From assembly GCA_029781595.1 (NCBI GenBank), contig JAKOWJ010000227.1, forward strand, positions 1-64,000: DNA of 64,000 nucleotides. The letters are read 5' to 3'. How positions within the stretch are numbered: position 1 is the stretch's first letter; each line of letters opens with the position of its first letter. The notes under the pieces were generated by a model. It was not told the DNA's origin. It made no database searches and worked only from the letters and a program-made list of their open reading frames with translations. A program made the position numbers and the translations under genes. The stretch comes from Pseudomonadota bacterium. GTDB taxonomy: Bacteria; Pseudomonadota; Gammaproteobacteria; Burkholderiales; Usitatibacteraceae. This document shows, piece by piece, positions 40,620 through 49,646 of the stretch.

Positions 40620-41876
40620 CTAGCCTGGCAGGAAGCGGAAGGCTATCCCCGGGTCCCGGCCCGAGACGAGGTCGGCGACCGCCGCGCCCGACCCGCAGGC
40701 CATCGTCCAGCCCAGCGTGCCGTGGCCCGCGTTCACCCACAGGTTCGCGAGGCGCGTGCGCCCGACCAGGGGCACGTTGGACGGCGTGGAGGGGCGAAGC
40801 CCCGCCCAGTACTCGGGCCGGTCCCAGTGGCAGGCCGCCGGGAAGAGCGCGGACACGCGCCTGACCAGCGCCTCGCAGCGAACGGGATTGAGGTCCGTCG
40901 ACCAGCCCGAGAGCTCGGCGGTGCCCGCCACGCGCAGGCGCTCGCCCAGGCGCGAGACGACGATCTTCGCCTCGTCGTCCGTGAGGCTCACGCGCGGCGC
41001 CTTGTCGGGGTCGGCGACGGGCACCGTGGCCGAGTAGCCCTTTGCGGGGTAGATCGGCAGCGCGATGCCCAGCGGACGCAGCAGCGGCGCGGTGTGCGCG
41101 CCCAGGCACGCCACGTAGGCATCGCCCGCGACCGTGGCGGCCGCGCCGGCCGCGTCCGTGACGGCCACGCCCGCGAGCCGCCCGCCCTCGGCGCGCAGGC
41201 CCGCGAGCGAGGCGCCGAAGCGGAAGCGCACGCCGCGCGACTGCGCGAGGCGCGCCAGCGCGTCGGTGAAGGCGTGCGCGTCGCCCGACTCGTCCGAGGG
41301 CGTGTATGTCGCGCCCACGAGCCGGTCGGCGCAGGCCGCGAGCGCCGGCTCGATGGCCACGGCCTCGGCGGGCGTGCGCACCGACCGGTCCAGGCCGTGC
41401 GCGCGCATGCGCTCGGCCGCCACGCACGCGGCGTCGAACTCGGCCTGCTGCGTGTAGTAGTGCAGGATGCCGCGCGTGGAGGCGTCGTAGGCGATGCCCG
41501 TGGCCGCGCGCAGCGCCTGCAGCTTCGCGCGGCCGTGGAAGGCCATCGCCAGGATCTGCGGCACGTTGTCGCGCGTGCGCCACGGCAGGCACTCGAGCAG
41601 GAAGCGAAGGCCCCACGCCCACTGGTGCGGGTCGGCGCGCAGGCGGAAGAGCAGCGGCGCGTCGTCGCGCGGCAGCCACTTCAGGATCTTCGCGGGCGCC
41701 CCCGGGTTGGCCCAGGGCTCGGCGTGGCACACGGAGATCTGCCCGCCGTTCGCGTAGGAGGCCTCGAGCCCGGCGCCGTCGCGGCGCTCGACCACCTCGA
41801 CCTCGTGGCCCGCCTCGGCGAGGTACCAGGCGGTGGCGGTGCCGACCACGCCCGCCCCCAGGACAATGACTTTCAT
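40620..41876 (-). CDS. dadA: D-amino acid dehydrogenase small subunit-type flavoprotein
   Basis: 418 residues; oxidatively deaminates D-amino acids (classically D-alanine) and passes electrons to the respiratory chain. The FAD motif GAGVVGTATAWYLAEAGHEV starts at residue 7, followed by ASYANGGQISVCHAEPWANPG, a DadA hallmark. The C-terminal FAD region reads GLRPSTPSNVPLVG and LWVNAGHGTLGWTMACGSG. The start at 41876 is chosen because an upstream ATG at 41906 falls inside a hairpin. No alanine racemase (dadX) is next to it. Together with the PLP enzyme at 26989 it points to D-amino acid use. Confidence 0.94.
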   Translation of the reverse strand: MKVIVLGAGVVGTATAWYLAEAGHEVEVVERRDGAGLEASYANGGQISVCHAEPWANPGAPAKILKWLPRDDAPLLFRLRADPHQWAWGLRFLLECLPWRTRDNVPQILAMAFHGRAKLQALRAATGIAYDASTRGILHYYTQQAEFDAACVAAERMRAHGLDRSVRTPAEAVAIEPALAACADRLVGATYTPSDESGDAHAFTDALARLAQSRGVRFRFGASLAGLRAEGGRLAGVAVTDAAGAAATVAGDAYVACLGAHTAPLLRPLGIALPIYPAKGYSATVPVADPDKAPRVSLTDDEAKIVVSRLGERLRVAGTAELSGWSTDLNPVRCEALVRRVSALFPAACHWDRPEYWAGLRPSTPSNVPLVGRTRLANLWVNAGHGTLGWTMACGSGAAVADLVSGRDPGIAFRFLPG

Positions 41877-41903
41877 TCTCGCTGTTCGGAGGCCCGAAAC
41901 GGA

Positions 41904-41940
41904 CAAGGGGAGAAACGCCTTTCGTGCGCTTCTCCCCTTG
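41904..41940. other. Perfect 11-base inverted repeat in the dadA upstream region
   Basis: CAAGGGGAGAA (41904-41914) and TTCTCCCCTTG (41930-41940) flank a 15-base loop. It lies 28 bases ahead of the dadA ATG on the minus strand and 62 bases ahead of the divergent Nudix gene. It could be a dadA leader hairpin or an operator for a dimeric regulator. No T run follows, so a terminator is unlikely. Confidence 0.55.
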
Positions 41941-42001
41941 CCCGCTTCCCCTCCCCGGAGTTGCCGCGGATTCTGGGGAAATGGCCTAGACTTGTCAACG
42001 A

Positions 42002-42877
42002 ATGAAGACCCGCCTCTACGCGGACCTCCTCGCCTTCACGCGGGCCGCGTGCACGCACGCCTCCCACCTGGACCGCGAGGTGCCGCTCCTGCCGTTCTAC
42101 GTGCGCGGCCACGCGGTGGGCTGGCTGCGCCCCTCTTTCGCCGACCTGCTGCGCCGCTGGCCGCACCACTTCGAGGCCACGGCGGCGTTCGTGTCGCTGC
42201 GCGCGAGCCCCGACACCGTGCACGGCCGCACCGCGGCGATGGCCGAGGTCACGCGCGCGCTCGCGGCGGAGGGCGTGATCCGCGGCTGGCGCGAGGAGGA
42301 GGTGAGCGTCTCGCACGCCTACGCCGCGCCGGAGCTGCTGCGCGTGGAGCGCGCCGCCACGCGCCACTTCGGCATGATGGCCTACGGCGCGCACCTGAAC
42401 GGCTTCACGCGCCGCGACGGCGAGCCCTGCCTGTGGATCGCGCGGCGCGCGGCCTCGAAGGCCATCGACCCCGACCGCCTCGACAACCTCGTGGGCGGGC
42501 GCATCGCCTGCGGCTTCACCGTGCAGGAGACGCTCGCGAAGGAGGCCTGGGAGGAGGCGGGCATCCCCGCCTCGCTGCTCGCGGCCACGGCCTGCGCGTC
42601 CGTGGTGCGCGTGGAGTACTCCGTGCCCGAGGGGCTGCACCGCGAGGTGCTCTTCGTGCACGACCTGTGGCTGCCGGAGGACTTCCGCCCGCAGAACCAG
42701 GACGGCGAGGTGGCGCGCCTCTACTGCCTCACGGTGCCCGAGACGATCGACGCCATCGTCGCGGGCGAGTTCACGATGGACGCGGGCGCGGTCACCGTCG
42801 ACGCGCTGCTGCGCAACGGCATCCTCGCCCCCGAGGACCCGCAGTACCTCGAGCTCGTGCGGCTCCTGCGGCCCTGA
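42002..42877 (+). CDS. DUF4743/Nudix hydrolase-like protein
   Basis: 291 residues. The N-terminal half is DUF4743 (YADLLAFTRAACTHASHLDR, then VGWLRPSFADLLRRWPHHF). The C-terminal half is a Nudix fold starting HFGMMAYGAHLNGFTRRDGE. The Nudix box reads GGRIACGFTVQETLAKEAWE with EAGI after it; the first conserved Glu is replaced by Phe, as I recall for the related yeast Tnr3/YJR142W-type proteins that act on thiamine diphosphate analogues. That substrate is inference. No ribosome binding site is visible; TAGACT at 41987-41992 suggests a leaderless message. An MFS transporter follows in 10 bases. Confidence 0.85.
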   Translation: MKTRLYADLLAFTRAACTHASHLDREVPLLPFYVRGHAVGWLRPSFADLLRRWPHHFEATAAFVSLRASPDTVHGRTAAMAEVTRALAAEGVIRGWREEEVSVSHAYAAPELLRVERAATRHFGMMAYGAHLNGFTRRDGEPCLWIARRAASKAIDPDRLDNLVGGRIACGFTVQETLAKEAWEEAGIPASLLAATACASVVRVEYSVPEGLHREVLFVHDLWLPEDFRPQNQDGEVARLYCLTVPETIDAIVAGEFTMDAGAVTVDALLRNGILAPEDPQYLELVRLLRP

Positions 42878-42887
42878 CTCGCCGGGC

Positions 42888-44093
42888 ATGCGCGAGGCCC
42901 TGTTCCCGCTGGCCGCGACCACCGCGGTGCAGCTGCTCGTGTCGATGGCCGTCGTGACCGTGCCGGTGATCGCGCCCGAGCTCTCGCGCGAGGCCGGGCT
43001 CGCGCCGGCCTTCGTGGGCCTCTTCATCGCCGCGGTGTACGGCGTGAGCATGCTCTCCGGCCTGGCGGCAGGGGGCCTGGTGCGCCGCCTCGGCGCCATC
43101 CGCGTGAGCCAGGGGTGCCTGGCGGCCTGCGCCGCGGGCCTCGCGCTGGTGGCCGGGGGCTCGGCCCCGCTGGTGGCCGCCGGCGCGCTGCTGCTCGGCG
43201 TGGGCTACGGGCCCATCACGCCCGCGAGCTCGCACGTGCTCGCGCGCACCACGCCCGCGGGCATGATGTCCTTCGTCTTCTCGCTCAAGCAGACGGGCGT
43301 GCCGCTGGGCGGGGCGCTGGCCGGCGCCGTGGTGCCCCCGCTGGTGCTGTGGGGCGGCTGGCGCGCCGGCGCCCTCGCGGTGGGCGCCGCGTGCCTGGCC
43401 ACGATCGCCCTCGCCCAGCCGCTGCGGGCCGCGCTGGACGCCGACCGCGAGCCCGGGCGCCGGCTCGCCGCGGCGGGGCTGGCCGGCCCGCTGCGCTACA
43501 CGCTGGGCCACGCGGGCCTGCGTCGCCTGGCGGTGTGCTCGTTCTTCTTCGCCGCGCTGCAGCTGTGCCTCATCACCTTCATCGTCACCCACCTCACGCG
43601 CAACCTCGGCTACTCGCTGGTGGCCGCCGGCCTGATGCTCACCGCGGCGCAGGCCGGGGGCGTGCTGGCGCGCATCGCCTGGGGCGCCCTCGCCGACCGC
43701 TGGGGCCGGCCCGTGGCGCTGCTGGGGCTGGTCGCGCTCGCCATGGGCGTGGCGGCGCTCGCGACCTCGCGCTTCACGCCGCAGTGGCCGCCGGCGGCCG
43801 TGGCCGCGGTGTGCGCGGCTTTCGGCGCCACGGCCATCGGCTGGAACGGCGTGTACCTCGCGCAGGTGGCGAGGCTCGCGCCGCCGGGCCACGCGGGCGA
43901 CGCCACCGGCGGCTCGCTCGTCTTCACCTACGGGGGCGTGCTCTTCGGGCCGCCGGCGTTCTCGCTGCTCGTGGCCTCGGGCGTCGACTACGCGAGCGCC
44001 TATCTCCTGGTGGCCGCGCCGGCGGTGGCCTGCGGGCTGTGGCTGCTCGCGGCCGACCGCGGCGGCGCCCGGCCCGCGGAGCCCTCCCCGTGA
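42888..44093 (+). CDS. MFS transporter (CynX/NimT-like)
   Basis: 401 residues, twelve predicted membrane helices and no large soluble domain. The first helix is LFPLAATTAVQLLVSMAVVT. The loop between helices 2 and 3 reads GGLVRRLGAIRVSQG, a variant of the MFS signature, and ALADRWGRPVALLG repeats it in the second half. SLKQTGVPLGGALAGAVVPP is a strong match to a family of bacterial permeases for small anions or nitro compounds. The substrate is unknown. It lies between a Nudix gene and an overlapping methyltransferase gene. Confidence 0.87.
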   Translation: MREALFPLAATTAVQLLVSMAVVTVPVIAPELSREAGLAPAFVGLFIAAVYGVSMLSGLAAGGLVRRLGAIRVSQGCLAACAAGLALVAGGSAPLVAAGALLLGVGYGPITPASSHVLARTTPAGMMSFVFSLKQTGVPLGGALAGAVVPPLVLWGGWRAGALAVGAACLATIALAQPLRAALDADREPGRRLAAAGLAGPLRYTLGHAGLRRLAVCSFFFAALQLCLITFIVTHLTRNLGYSLVAAGLMLTAAQAGGVLARIAWGALADRWGRPVALLGLVALAMGVAALATSRFTPQWPPAAVAAVCAAFGATAIGWNGVYLAQVARLAPPGHAGDATGGSLVFTYGGVLFGPPAFSLLVASGVDYASAYLLVAAPAVACGLWLLAADRGGARPAEPSP

Positions 44094-44794
44094 ACCGTCC
44101 CGCGCGCGAGCGGGTCGCCGACGAGCTGGACCTGCTGCGGCGCCTGGTGCCGCTCGCCGGCGCGCGCGTCGCGGACCTGGGCTGCGGCGACGGGCAGCTC
44201 GCGCGGCGCCTGCTCGCCGAGGCCGGCGCGGCGAGCGTGCTCGCCCTCGAGGTGGACGCCGTGCAGCACGCGAGGAACCTCGCCGCGCCGCCCGTGCCCG
44301 GCCTCGCCTTCCACCTCGCGGGCGCCGACGCCATTCCCGCGGCCGACGGCACGCTGGAGGCCGTGACGATGTTCAAGTCGCTGCACCACGTGCCGGCGCA
44401 GCGCCTGGACGCGAGCCTCGCGGAGGTGGCGCGCGCGCTCGCGCCGGGCGGGCTGCTCTACGTCTCCGAGCCGGTGTTCGCCGGCGAGCTCAACGAGGTG
44501 ATGCGCCTCTTCCACGACGAGCAGGCCGTGCGCGCGCAGGCGCTCGCCGCGCTGCGCCGCGCCGCCGCCGCGGGCGTGCTCGAGGCGGTGGACGAGATCG
44601 TATTCGACGCGCCCGTCGCCTTCCGCGACTTCGACGACTTCCACGCGCGCATGGTGGGCGTCACCCACACCACCCACCGCCTGGACGGGGCGACGCTCGC
44701 GCAGGTGCGCCGGCGCTTCGAGGCGCACCTGGGACCGGCGGGCGCGCGCTTCGAGCGGCCCATGCGCGTGAACCTGCTGCGCCGCCCCGCGTGA
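44090..44794 (+). CDS. Class I SAM-dependent methyltransferase
   Basis: 234 residues from a GTG overlapping the MFS stop (GTGA). The SAM-binding core is visible: motif I VADLGCGDGQLARRLL, acidic loop VLALEVDA, motif II-like GADAIPAADGTLEAVTMFKS and LHHVPAQRLDASLAEVARAL, then LAPGGLLYVSEPVF. This is the Methyltransf_11 type acting on a small molecule or quinone/lipid precursor. The C-terminal part (FDDFHARMVGVTHTTHRLDG) is not diagnostic. Coupling to the transporter suggests a shared substrate, without proof. Confidence 0.87.
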   Translation: MNRPARERVADELDLLRRLVPLAGARVADLGCGDGQLARRLLAEAGAASVLALEVDAVQHARNLAAPPVPGLAFHLAGADAIPAADGTLEAVTMFKSLHHVPAQRLDASLAEVARALAPGGLLYVSEPVFAGELNEVMRLFHDEQAVRAQALAALRRAAAAGVLEAVDEIVFDAPVAFRDFDDFHARMVGVTHTTHRLDGATLAQVRRRFEAHLGPAGARFERPMRVNLLRRPA

Positions 44795-44831
44795 GGCCCG
44801 CCGGGCCGCGGACGGGTAACATGGCGGTCCG

Positions 44832-45698
44832 ATGACCGGCCTCGCCCTCCTGCTCGTCCTCTCCTCGGCGCTCATCCACGCCAGCTGGAACTTCCTGCTC
44901 AAGAAGAGCGGCGGCGGGCCGGGGCTCATCGCCGCCGCCTGCCTCGCTTCGCTCGTGGCCTACGCGCCGGTGGCGGTGGGCGCCGCGTGGGTGCAGCACT
45001 ACGGCTTCCACCCCATGCACCTCGCCCTCATGTTCGCGAGCGGCATGATCCACACGGCCTACTTCCTGCTGCTCGACCGCGCCTACCGCAGCGGCGGCGA
45101 CCTCTCCATCGTCTACCCGCTCGCGCGCGCCACCGGGCCCCTGCTCACGATCGCGGTGGCGGTGCTGCTGCTGGGCGAGCGACCCGGGCCCACGGCGCTG
45201 GGCGGGGCGGTGCTCGTGGTGGCCTCGGCGCTGATGCTCACCGGCAACCCCTTCGCCTGGCACAAGTCGGAGGCGAGGAGCGCCGTGGGCTTCGCCCTGC
45301 TCACGGGCTTCACCATCTCGCTCTACACGATCAACGACAAGTGGAGCGTGGCGGCCTGGCTCATCCCGCCGCTCGTCTTCGACTGGGGCTGCAACTTCTT
45401 CCGCTCGCTGGTGCTGGTGCCCTTCACGCAGCGGCGCTGGCCGGGCGCGATCGGCGCGGCCTGGCGCGAGCGGCGCAAGACGGTGCTCGCCATCGCCCTG
45501 CTCTCGCCGCTGTCGTACATCTTCGTGCTCACGGCCATGGTCTTCACGCCGGTGAGCCTGGTGGCGCCGGCGCGCGAGGTCTCCATCCTCTTCGCCGCGC
45601 TCATGGGCGCGCACTTCCTCAAGGAAGGCGACCTGATGCGCCGCCTGGTGGCGGCGGCGGGCATGGCCCTGGGCGTGGCGGGCCTCACGGCCGGCTAG
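44832..45698 (+). CDS. EamA/DMT family transporter
   Basis: 288 residues with about ten membrane helices arranged as two five-helix EamA repeats. The first begins LALLLVLSSALIHASWNFLL, and its end has SGGDLSIVYPLARATGPLLT, the typical EamA strand-loop before GERPGPTALGGAVLV. The second repeat carries PVSLVAPAREVSILFAALMG and GMALGVAGLTAG. Likely an exporter of metabolites or amino acids; substrate unknown. No clear ribosome binding site is seen; TAACAT at 44817-44822 may be a -10 for a leaderless message. pgi follows with its own promoter. Confidence 0.88.
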   Translation: MTGLALLLVLSSALIHASWNFLLKKSGGGPGLIAAACLASLVAYAPVAVGAAWVQHYGFHPMHLALMFASGMIHTAYFLLLDRAYRSGGDLSIVYPLARATGPLLTIAVAVLLLGERPGPTALGGAVLVVASALMLTGNPFAWHKSEARSAVGFALLTGFTISLYTINDKWSVAAWLIPPLVFDWGCNFFRSLVLVPFTQRRWPGAIGAAWRERRKTVLAIALLSPLSYIFVLTAMVFTPVSLVAPAREVSILFAALMGAHFLKEGDLMRRLVAAAGMALGVAGLTAG

Positions 45699-45712
45699 GG
45701 CTCCCCCGCAGT

Positions 45713-45718
45713 TATAAT
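45713..45718 (+). promoter_or_regulatory. Candidate -10 box for pgi
   Basis: Perfect TATAAT, 41 bases ahead of the pgi GTG and 14 bases after the transporter stop. No TTGACA-like -35 is apparent at the expected distance. Confidence 0.45.
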
Positions 45719-45759
45719 CGGCGGGGTATGCGTCGCCCCCCGACGCCGGCCGCCACCCC

Positions 45760-47334
45760 GTGTCCACCCTGACCTCCAGCCCAGCCTGGCAAGCCCTCGA
45801 GGCGCACCGCGACGCGATCGCGGCGACCCGCGTCGATTCGCTCTTCGCGCAGGACCCCGGGCGCGGCCCCGCGCTCACCGTGGCCTGCGCGGGCCTCACG
45901 GTGGACCTGTCCAAGCAGCGCCTGACCGGGGAGACGCTGCGCCTGCTGGTGGCCCTGGCGCGCGAGCGCGACGTGCCGGGCGCGGTGGAGCGGCTCTTCA
46001 CGGGCCAGCCGGTCAACAACACCGAGGGACGCGCGGCCCTGCACACGGCGCTGCGCGGCGACGAGCGCGTGACGGCCGGCGGCGAGGACGTGCTCGCGCA
46101 CGTGCAGCGCTGCCGCGAGCGCATGCGCAGCTTCGCCACCGCGGTGCGCGACGGCTCCTGGAAGGGCGCCACGGGCCAGCCCGTGCGCCACGTGCTGGCG
46201 CTGGGCATCGGCGGCTCCTACCTGGGCCCGAAGCTCGCCGTCGAGGCGCTCGCCCCCCTGGCGGACGGGCCGCCCGTGCGGTTCGTGGCCAACGTGGACC
46301 CGGCGGCGCTCGACGACGCGCTGGCCGGCCTGGACCCGGCCACCACCCTCGTGGTGGTGGCCTCCAAGACCTTCACCACGCAGGAGACCCTGGCCAACGC
46401 CCTGGCCGCGCGCGACTGGATCGTCGCGGCGCTCGGCGAGGAGGCCGTCGCCCGCCACTTCGTGGCCGCCACCGCCCGCGCCGGGGAGGCCGAGCGCTTC
46501 GGCATCCCGGCCTGCAACGTCTTCCCGTTCGCCGACTGGGTGGGCGGGCGCTTCTCGGTGTGGTCCAGCGTCGGGCTGCCGGTGGCGATCGCCCTGGGCA
46601 TGCCGGCCTTCGAGCGCTTCCTGGCCGGGGCGCACGCGGTGGACCTCGAGTTCCGCTCGGCGCCGCCGGAGCGCAACGCGCCGCTCCTGGTGGCGCTGGC
46701 GGGCCTGTGGAACCGCGACTTCCTGGGCCTCGCCGTGCACGCGGTGCTGCCGTACGCGCAGCGCCTGTCGAGCCTGCCCGGCTACCTGCAGCAGCTCGAG
46801 ATGGAGTCGCTGGGCAAGGCCGTCGCGGCCGACGGCGCCGCGGTGGGCGTGCCCACCTGCCCCGCGCTCTTCGGCGAGGCCGGCACGCTGGGCCAGCACG
46901 CCTTCTACCAGTGGCTGCACCAGGGCGCCGACGGCGCGGCCTGCGACTTCGTGGTGGTGGCGCGCGCCATGGGCTCGCGCGAGGCCGCGCACGAGGCGCT
47001 GCTCGCCAACGCGCTCGCGCAGTCCGAGGCGCTCATGACGGGGCGCTCGACGGGCGACCCCCACCGCGACTGCCCCGGCGACCGGCCCAGCACCACCATC
47101 GTGCTGCCGGCGCTCGAGCCCGCGGCCCTGGGCGCGCTGGTGGCCCTGTACGAGCACAAGGTCTACGCGCAGGCCGTCCTGTGGGGCCTCAACGCCTTCG
47201 ACCAGTTCGGGGTGGAGCTCGGCAAGGCGATCGCCGGCCGCATCCTGCCGGCGTTCGCCGGCGACGACGCCGCGCTGCACCCGGCCACCCGGCACCTGCT
47301 CGGCCTGCTGCGCCGCGCCGGCCCCTCGCGCTGA
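45760..47334 (+). CDS. pgi: Glucose-6-phosphate isomerase
   Basis: 524 residues; interconverts glucose 6-phosphate and fructose 6-phosphate. Family landmarks are PVNNTEGRAALHTALRG, the sugar-phosphate loop LGIGGSYLGPKL, ASKTFTTQETLANA, the signature DWVGGRFSVWSSVGLP, the catalytic Glu region YLQQLEMESLGK and the C-terminal catalytic Lys in NAFDQFGVELGKAIAG. The GTG at 45760 is the only good start in frame; an ATG at 45728 is out of frame. It is the only gene of upper glycolysis in the window. The degenerate hybrid kinase starts 20 bases later. Confidence 0.97.
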   Translation: MSTLTSSPAWQALEAHRDAIAATRVDSLFAQDPGRGPALTVACAGLTVDLSKQRLTGETLRLLVALARERDVPGAVERLFTGQPVNNTEGRAALHTALRGDERVTAGGEDVLAHVQRCRERMRSFATAVRDGSWKGATGQPVRHVLALGIGGSYLGPKLAVEALAPLADGPPVRFVANVDPAALDDALAGLDPATTLVVVASKTFTTQETLANALAARDWIVAALGEEAVARHFVAATARAGEAERFGIPACNVFPFADWVGGRFSVWSSVGLPVAIALGMPAFERFLAGAHAVDLEFRSAPPERNAPLLVALAGLWNRDFLGLAVHAVLPYAQRLSSLPGYLQQLEMESLGKAVAADGAAVGVPTCPALFGEAGTLGQHAFYQWLHQGADGAACDFVVVARAMGSREAAHEALLANALAQSEALMTGRSTGDPHRDCPGDRPSTTIVLPALEPAALGALVALYEHKVYAQAVLWGLNAFDQFGVELGKAIAGRILPAFAGDDAALHPATRHLLGLLRRAGPSR

Positions 47335-47354
47335 AGGCCCCTGCGCCCGCGGCC

Positions 47355-49604
47355 ATGGCCACCGAGGACTTCAAGCGCGTCGTCGAGACCCTTCGCACCG
47401 CGATCGCGATCGCCGATCCGAAGGGCGTCGTCGCCTTCGCCAACCCCGCCTTCGTGCAGCTCTCCGGCGACCCGGACCACGGCGTCTGCGGCGAGCCGCT
47501 CGCCTCGCTGTTCCACCGCGACGACGCGCGCCGCGTCACGCAGGCCGTGTCGCGCATCGCCGAGGGCAAGACGGCCTCCGCGATCCTGGACGTTCGCGTG
47601 GCCGCCGGCGGCGACTGGGCGCAGCTCGCGCTGCAGCCGGCCCTGGACGCGCGCGACCAGCCCGCCGGCATCGTGGCCGTGCTGCACGATGTCGCCGGGC
47701 AGCGCGAGACGGAGGACGCGCTGAACCTCTCCACCGCGCGCCTGCTCGCGCTGGTGGAGGACTCGCCCAGCGCCAAGCTCATCGAGAACGCCGACGGCGA
47801 GGTGGAGCTGGTGAACGACGCCTTCTGCCGGCTGCTGGGCCTGGAGAGCGCGCCGCAGTCGCTGCTGGGGCTGCCCGCCGTCGAGGTGATCGGCCGCTCG
47901 AAGGCGGTGGACGCCGCCGCCCTCGCCGGCGCGCACCGCCGGCCGGACGCGCCGGCGAGCATCCCCCTCGCGCGCGCCGACGGGGTGCCCGCCACGCTCG
48001 AGCGCCAGCCGCTGCTGGTGGACGAGTCGCCCGCCGGCGCGCTGTGGTCCTCGCACGCCGAGACCGGGGCGCCCGCGCCGGCCGAGCGCGGCGCCTCCGA
48101 GATCGCGCTCATCGAGAAGATCGGCGCCGAGCTCTCCGTGGCGCTCGAGGGCCTGGCGGCCATCTCGATCCGCGCGCAGCAGATGGAGTTCGACCCGGCG
48201 CTGGTCGAGCACTTCGTGGACATCCGCGCCGCCACGGAGACGGCGCTGGGCGCCATCGGCGACCTGGTGGACTTCTCCAAGGTCGAGGGCGGCATCGAGC
48301 TCGCGCGCGCGGAGTTCCGGCTGCGCCCGGCGGTGGCGGAGCTCGTCAGGCGCGTGGTGGCACGCGCCGAGGAGACGGGCTGCCGCCTGCGCGTGAAGGT
48401 GGAGCAGGACGTGCCCGACTGCCTCGAGGGCGACGTCGAGCGCCTGCGCCTGCTGCTGAGGAACCTCCTGGAGAGCGCCTTCGCCGTGTACCCGGGCGCG
48501 GAGGCGACCCTCGCCATCTCGCCGGAGTACCAGACCTCCTCGGGCATCCAGCTCTCCTTCGCGGTGTCCGTGGCCGCCGGCCCCGACAAGGGCGCGCCGC
48601 GCGCCTCGGTGGAGGCGGGCATGGGCGTGGCCGTCGCGCGCTTCATGGTGGGCGCCATGGGCGGGCGCCTCGCGGTGGGCACGCGGCCGGGCGATGCGCT
48701 GTACGCCTTCACGATCGAGTTCCCGGTGCGCCCCGCGCCGCCCGCGCCGCACCGCCCGTCCTACGTCTCGCTGGTGGCCATGCCCGTGCTCGTGGTGAGC
48801 GAGGACTCGGCGCAGCGCCTGGCGCTCGCCAACGTGCTGCGCGGCTGGCGCATGACGCCCATCGAGGCGGACAACGCGGCCATGGCGCTCGCGCTGCTCG
48901 AGCGCCTGCACGGCGAGGGCAGCCCCGTGCCGCTGATGCTCGTGTCCAACCGCATGGCGCACCAGGACGGGTTCCTGCTCGCCTTCCGCGTGAAGAACCA
49001 CCCGGACCTCGCCTCGACGCTGATCATGATGCTCGCCACCGACGGGCGGCCCGGCGACGCCATCGCCTGCCGCGAGAACGGCATCAGCGCGTACCTGCGG
49101 TACCCGCTCGCCGACAAGCAGCTCAACGACGCCATCGTGGCCGTCACCGGCGCCTCGGTGGATGCCGACGAGACGCCCACCCTGGTCACCCGCCACTCGC
49201 TGCGCGAGCAGCGCAAGGGCGCCACCATCCTGCTGGTGGACCCGCACCGCGACAGCCACATGCTGGCCGCGCACATCCTGAGGAAGCGCGACTCCAGCCT
49301 GGTGGTGGCCGCGGACCTCGCCGAGGCCATCGCCTCGCTGGAGCAGGACCTCTACGACCTCGTCTTCGTGGACGTGACGGTGGAGGGCCTGGAGGGGCCG
49401 GGCGCCCCCGCGCTGCTGCGCGGGCACGTCAAGCGCGACGTGCAGGCCACGCGCTTCTACGCCACCAGCGTGGACCACTCGCCCGAGTGGCGCGCCGCGC
49501 GCCTGGCCGAGGGCTTCGACGGCACGCTTGCCAAGCCCTTCCGCCGCGACAACCTCTTCGCCATCCTCGCCGAGATCGGGCGCCTGCCGGATCCGCAGGA
49601 GTAG
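47355..49604 (+). CDS. Degenerate hybrid histidine kinase (PAS-PAS-pseudokinase-REC-REC)
   Basis: 749 residues, soluble. PAS 1 (about 1-115) and PAS 2 (about 125-225) are followed by a kinase core that keeps the scaffold but not the chemistry. The phospho-His position (MSHEL in active kinases) reads IGAEL, with Ala258. The N box is NLLESA, with Ser374 for Asn. The DTGIGI box is missing and the lid is GMGVAVARF. Receiver 1 has Ser531 for the phospho-Asp and Tyr583 for the Lys. Receiver 2 keeps Asp673 (VFVDVTVEG) and Lys727 (LAKPF). It may be a scaffold or phospho-sink. An active two-component pair follows. Confidence 0.85.
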   Translation: MATEDFKRVVETLRTAIAIADPKGVVAFANPAFVQLSGDPDHGVCGEPLASLFHRDDARRVTQAVSRIAEGKTASAILDVRVAAGGDWAQLALQPALDARDQPAGIVAVLHDVAGQRETEDALNLSTARLLALVEDSPSAKLIENADGEVELVNDAFCRLLGLESAPQSLLGLPAVEVIGRSKAVDAAALAGAHRRPDAPASIPLARADGVPATLERQPLLVDESPAGALWSSHAETGAPAPAERGASEIALIEKIGAELSVALEGLAAISIRAQQMEFDPALVEHFVDIRAATETALGAIGDLVDFSKVEGGIELARAEFRLRPAVAELVRRVVARAEETGCRLRVKVEQDVPDCLEGDVERLRLLLRNLLESAFAVYPGAEATLAISPEYQTSSGIQLSFAVSVAAGPDKGAPRASVEAGMGVAVARFMVGAMGGRLAVGTRPGDALYAFTIEFPVRPAPPAPHRPSYVSLVAMPVLVVSEDSAQRLALANVLRGWRMTPIEADNAAMALALLERLHGEGSPVPLMLVSNRMAHQDGFLLAFRVKNHPDLASTLIMMLATDGRPGDAIACRENGISAYLRYPLADKQLNDAIVAVTGASVDADETPTLVTRHSLREQRKGATILLVDPHRDSHMLAAHILRKRDSSLVVAADLAEAIASLEQDLYDLVFVDVTVEGLEGPGAPALLRGHVKRDVQATRFYATSVDHSPEWRAARLAEGFDGTLAKPFRRDNLFAILAEIGRLPDPQE

Positions 49605-49646
49605 CGCCGCGCGGGAACCCGCGGGCCGCCGCGGCGTCTGAGCAGC

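Noticed and set aside
41881-42001. Rho-independent terminator at the 41904-41940 inverted repeat
   Set aside because: No T run follows on either strand, and both flanking genes start here rather than end.
45728-45760. ATG at 45728 as pgi start
   Set aside because: It is 32 bases from the GTG and out of frame with pgi.
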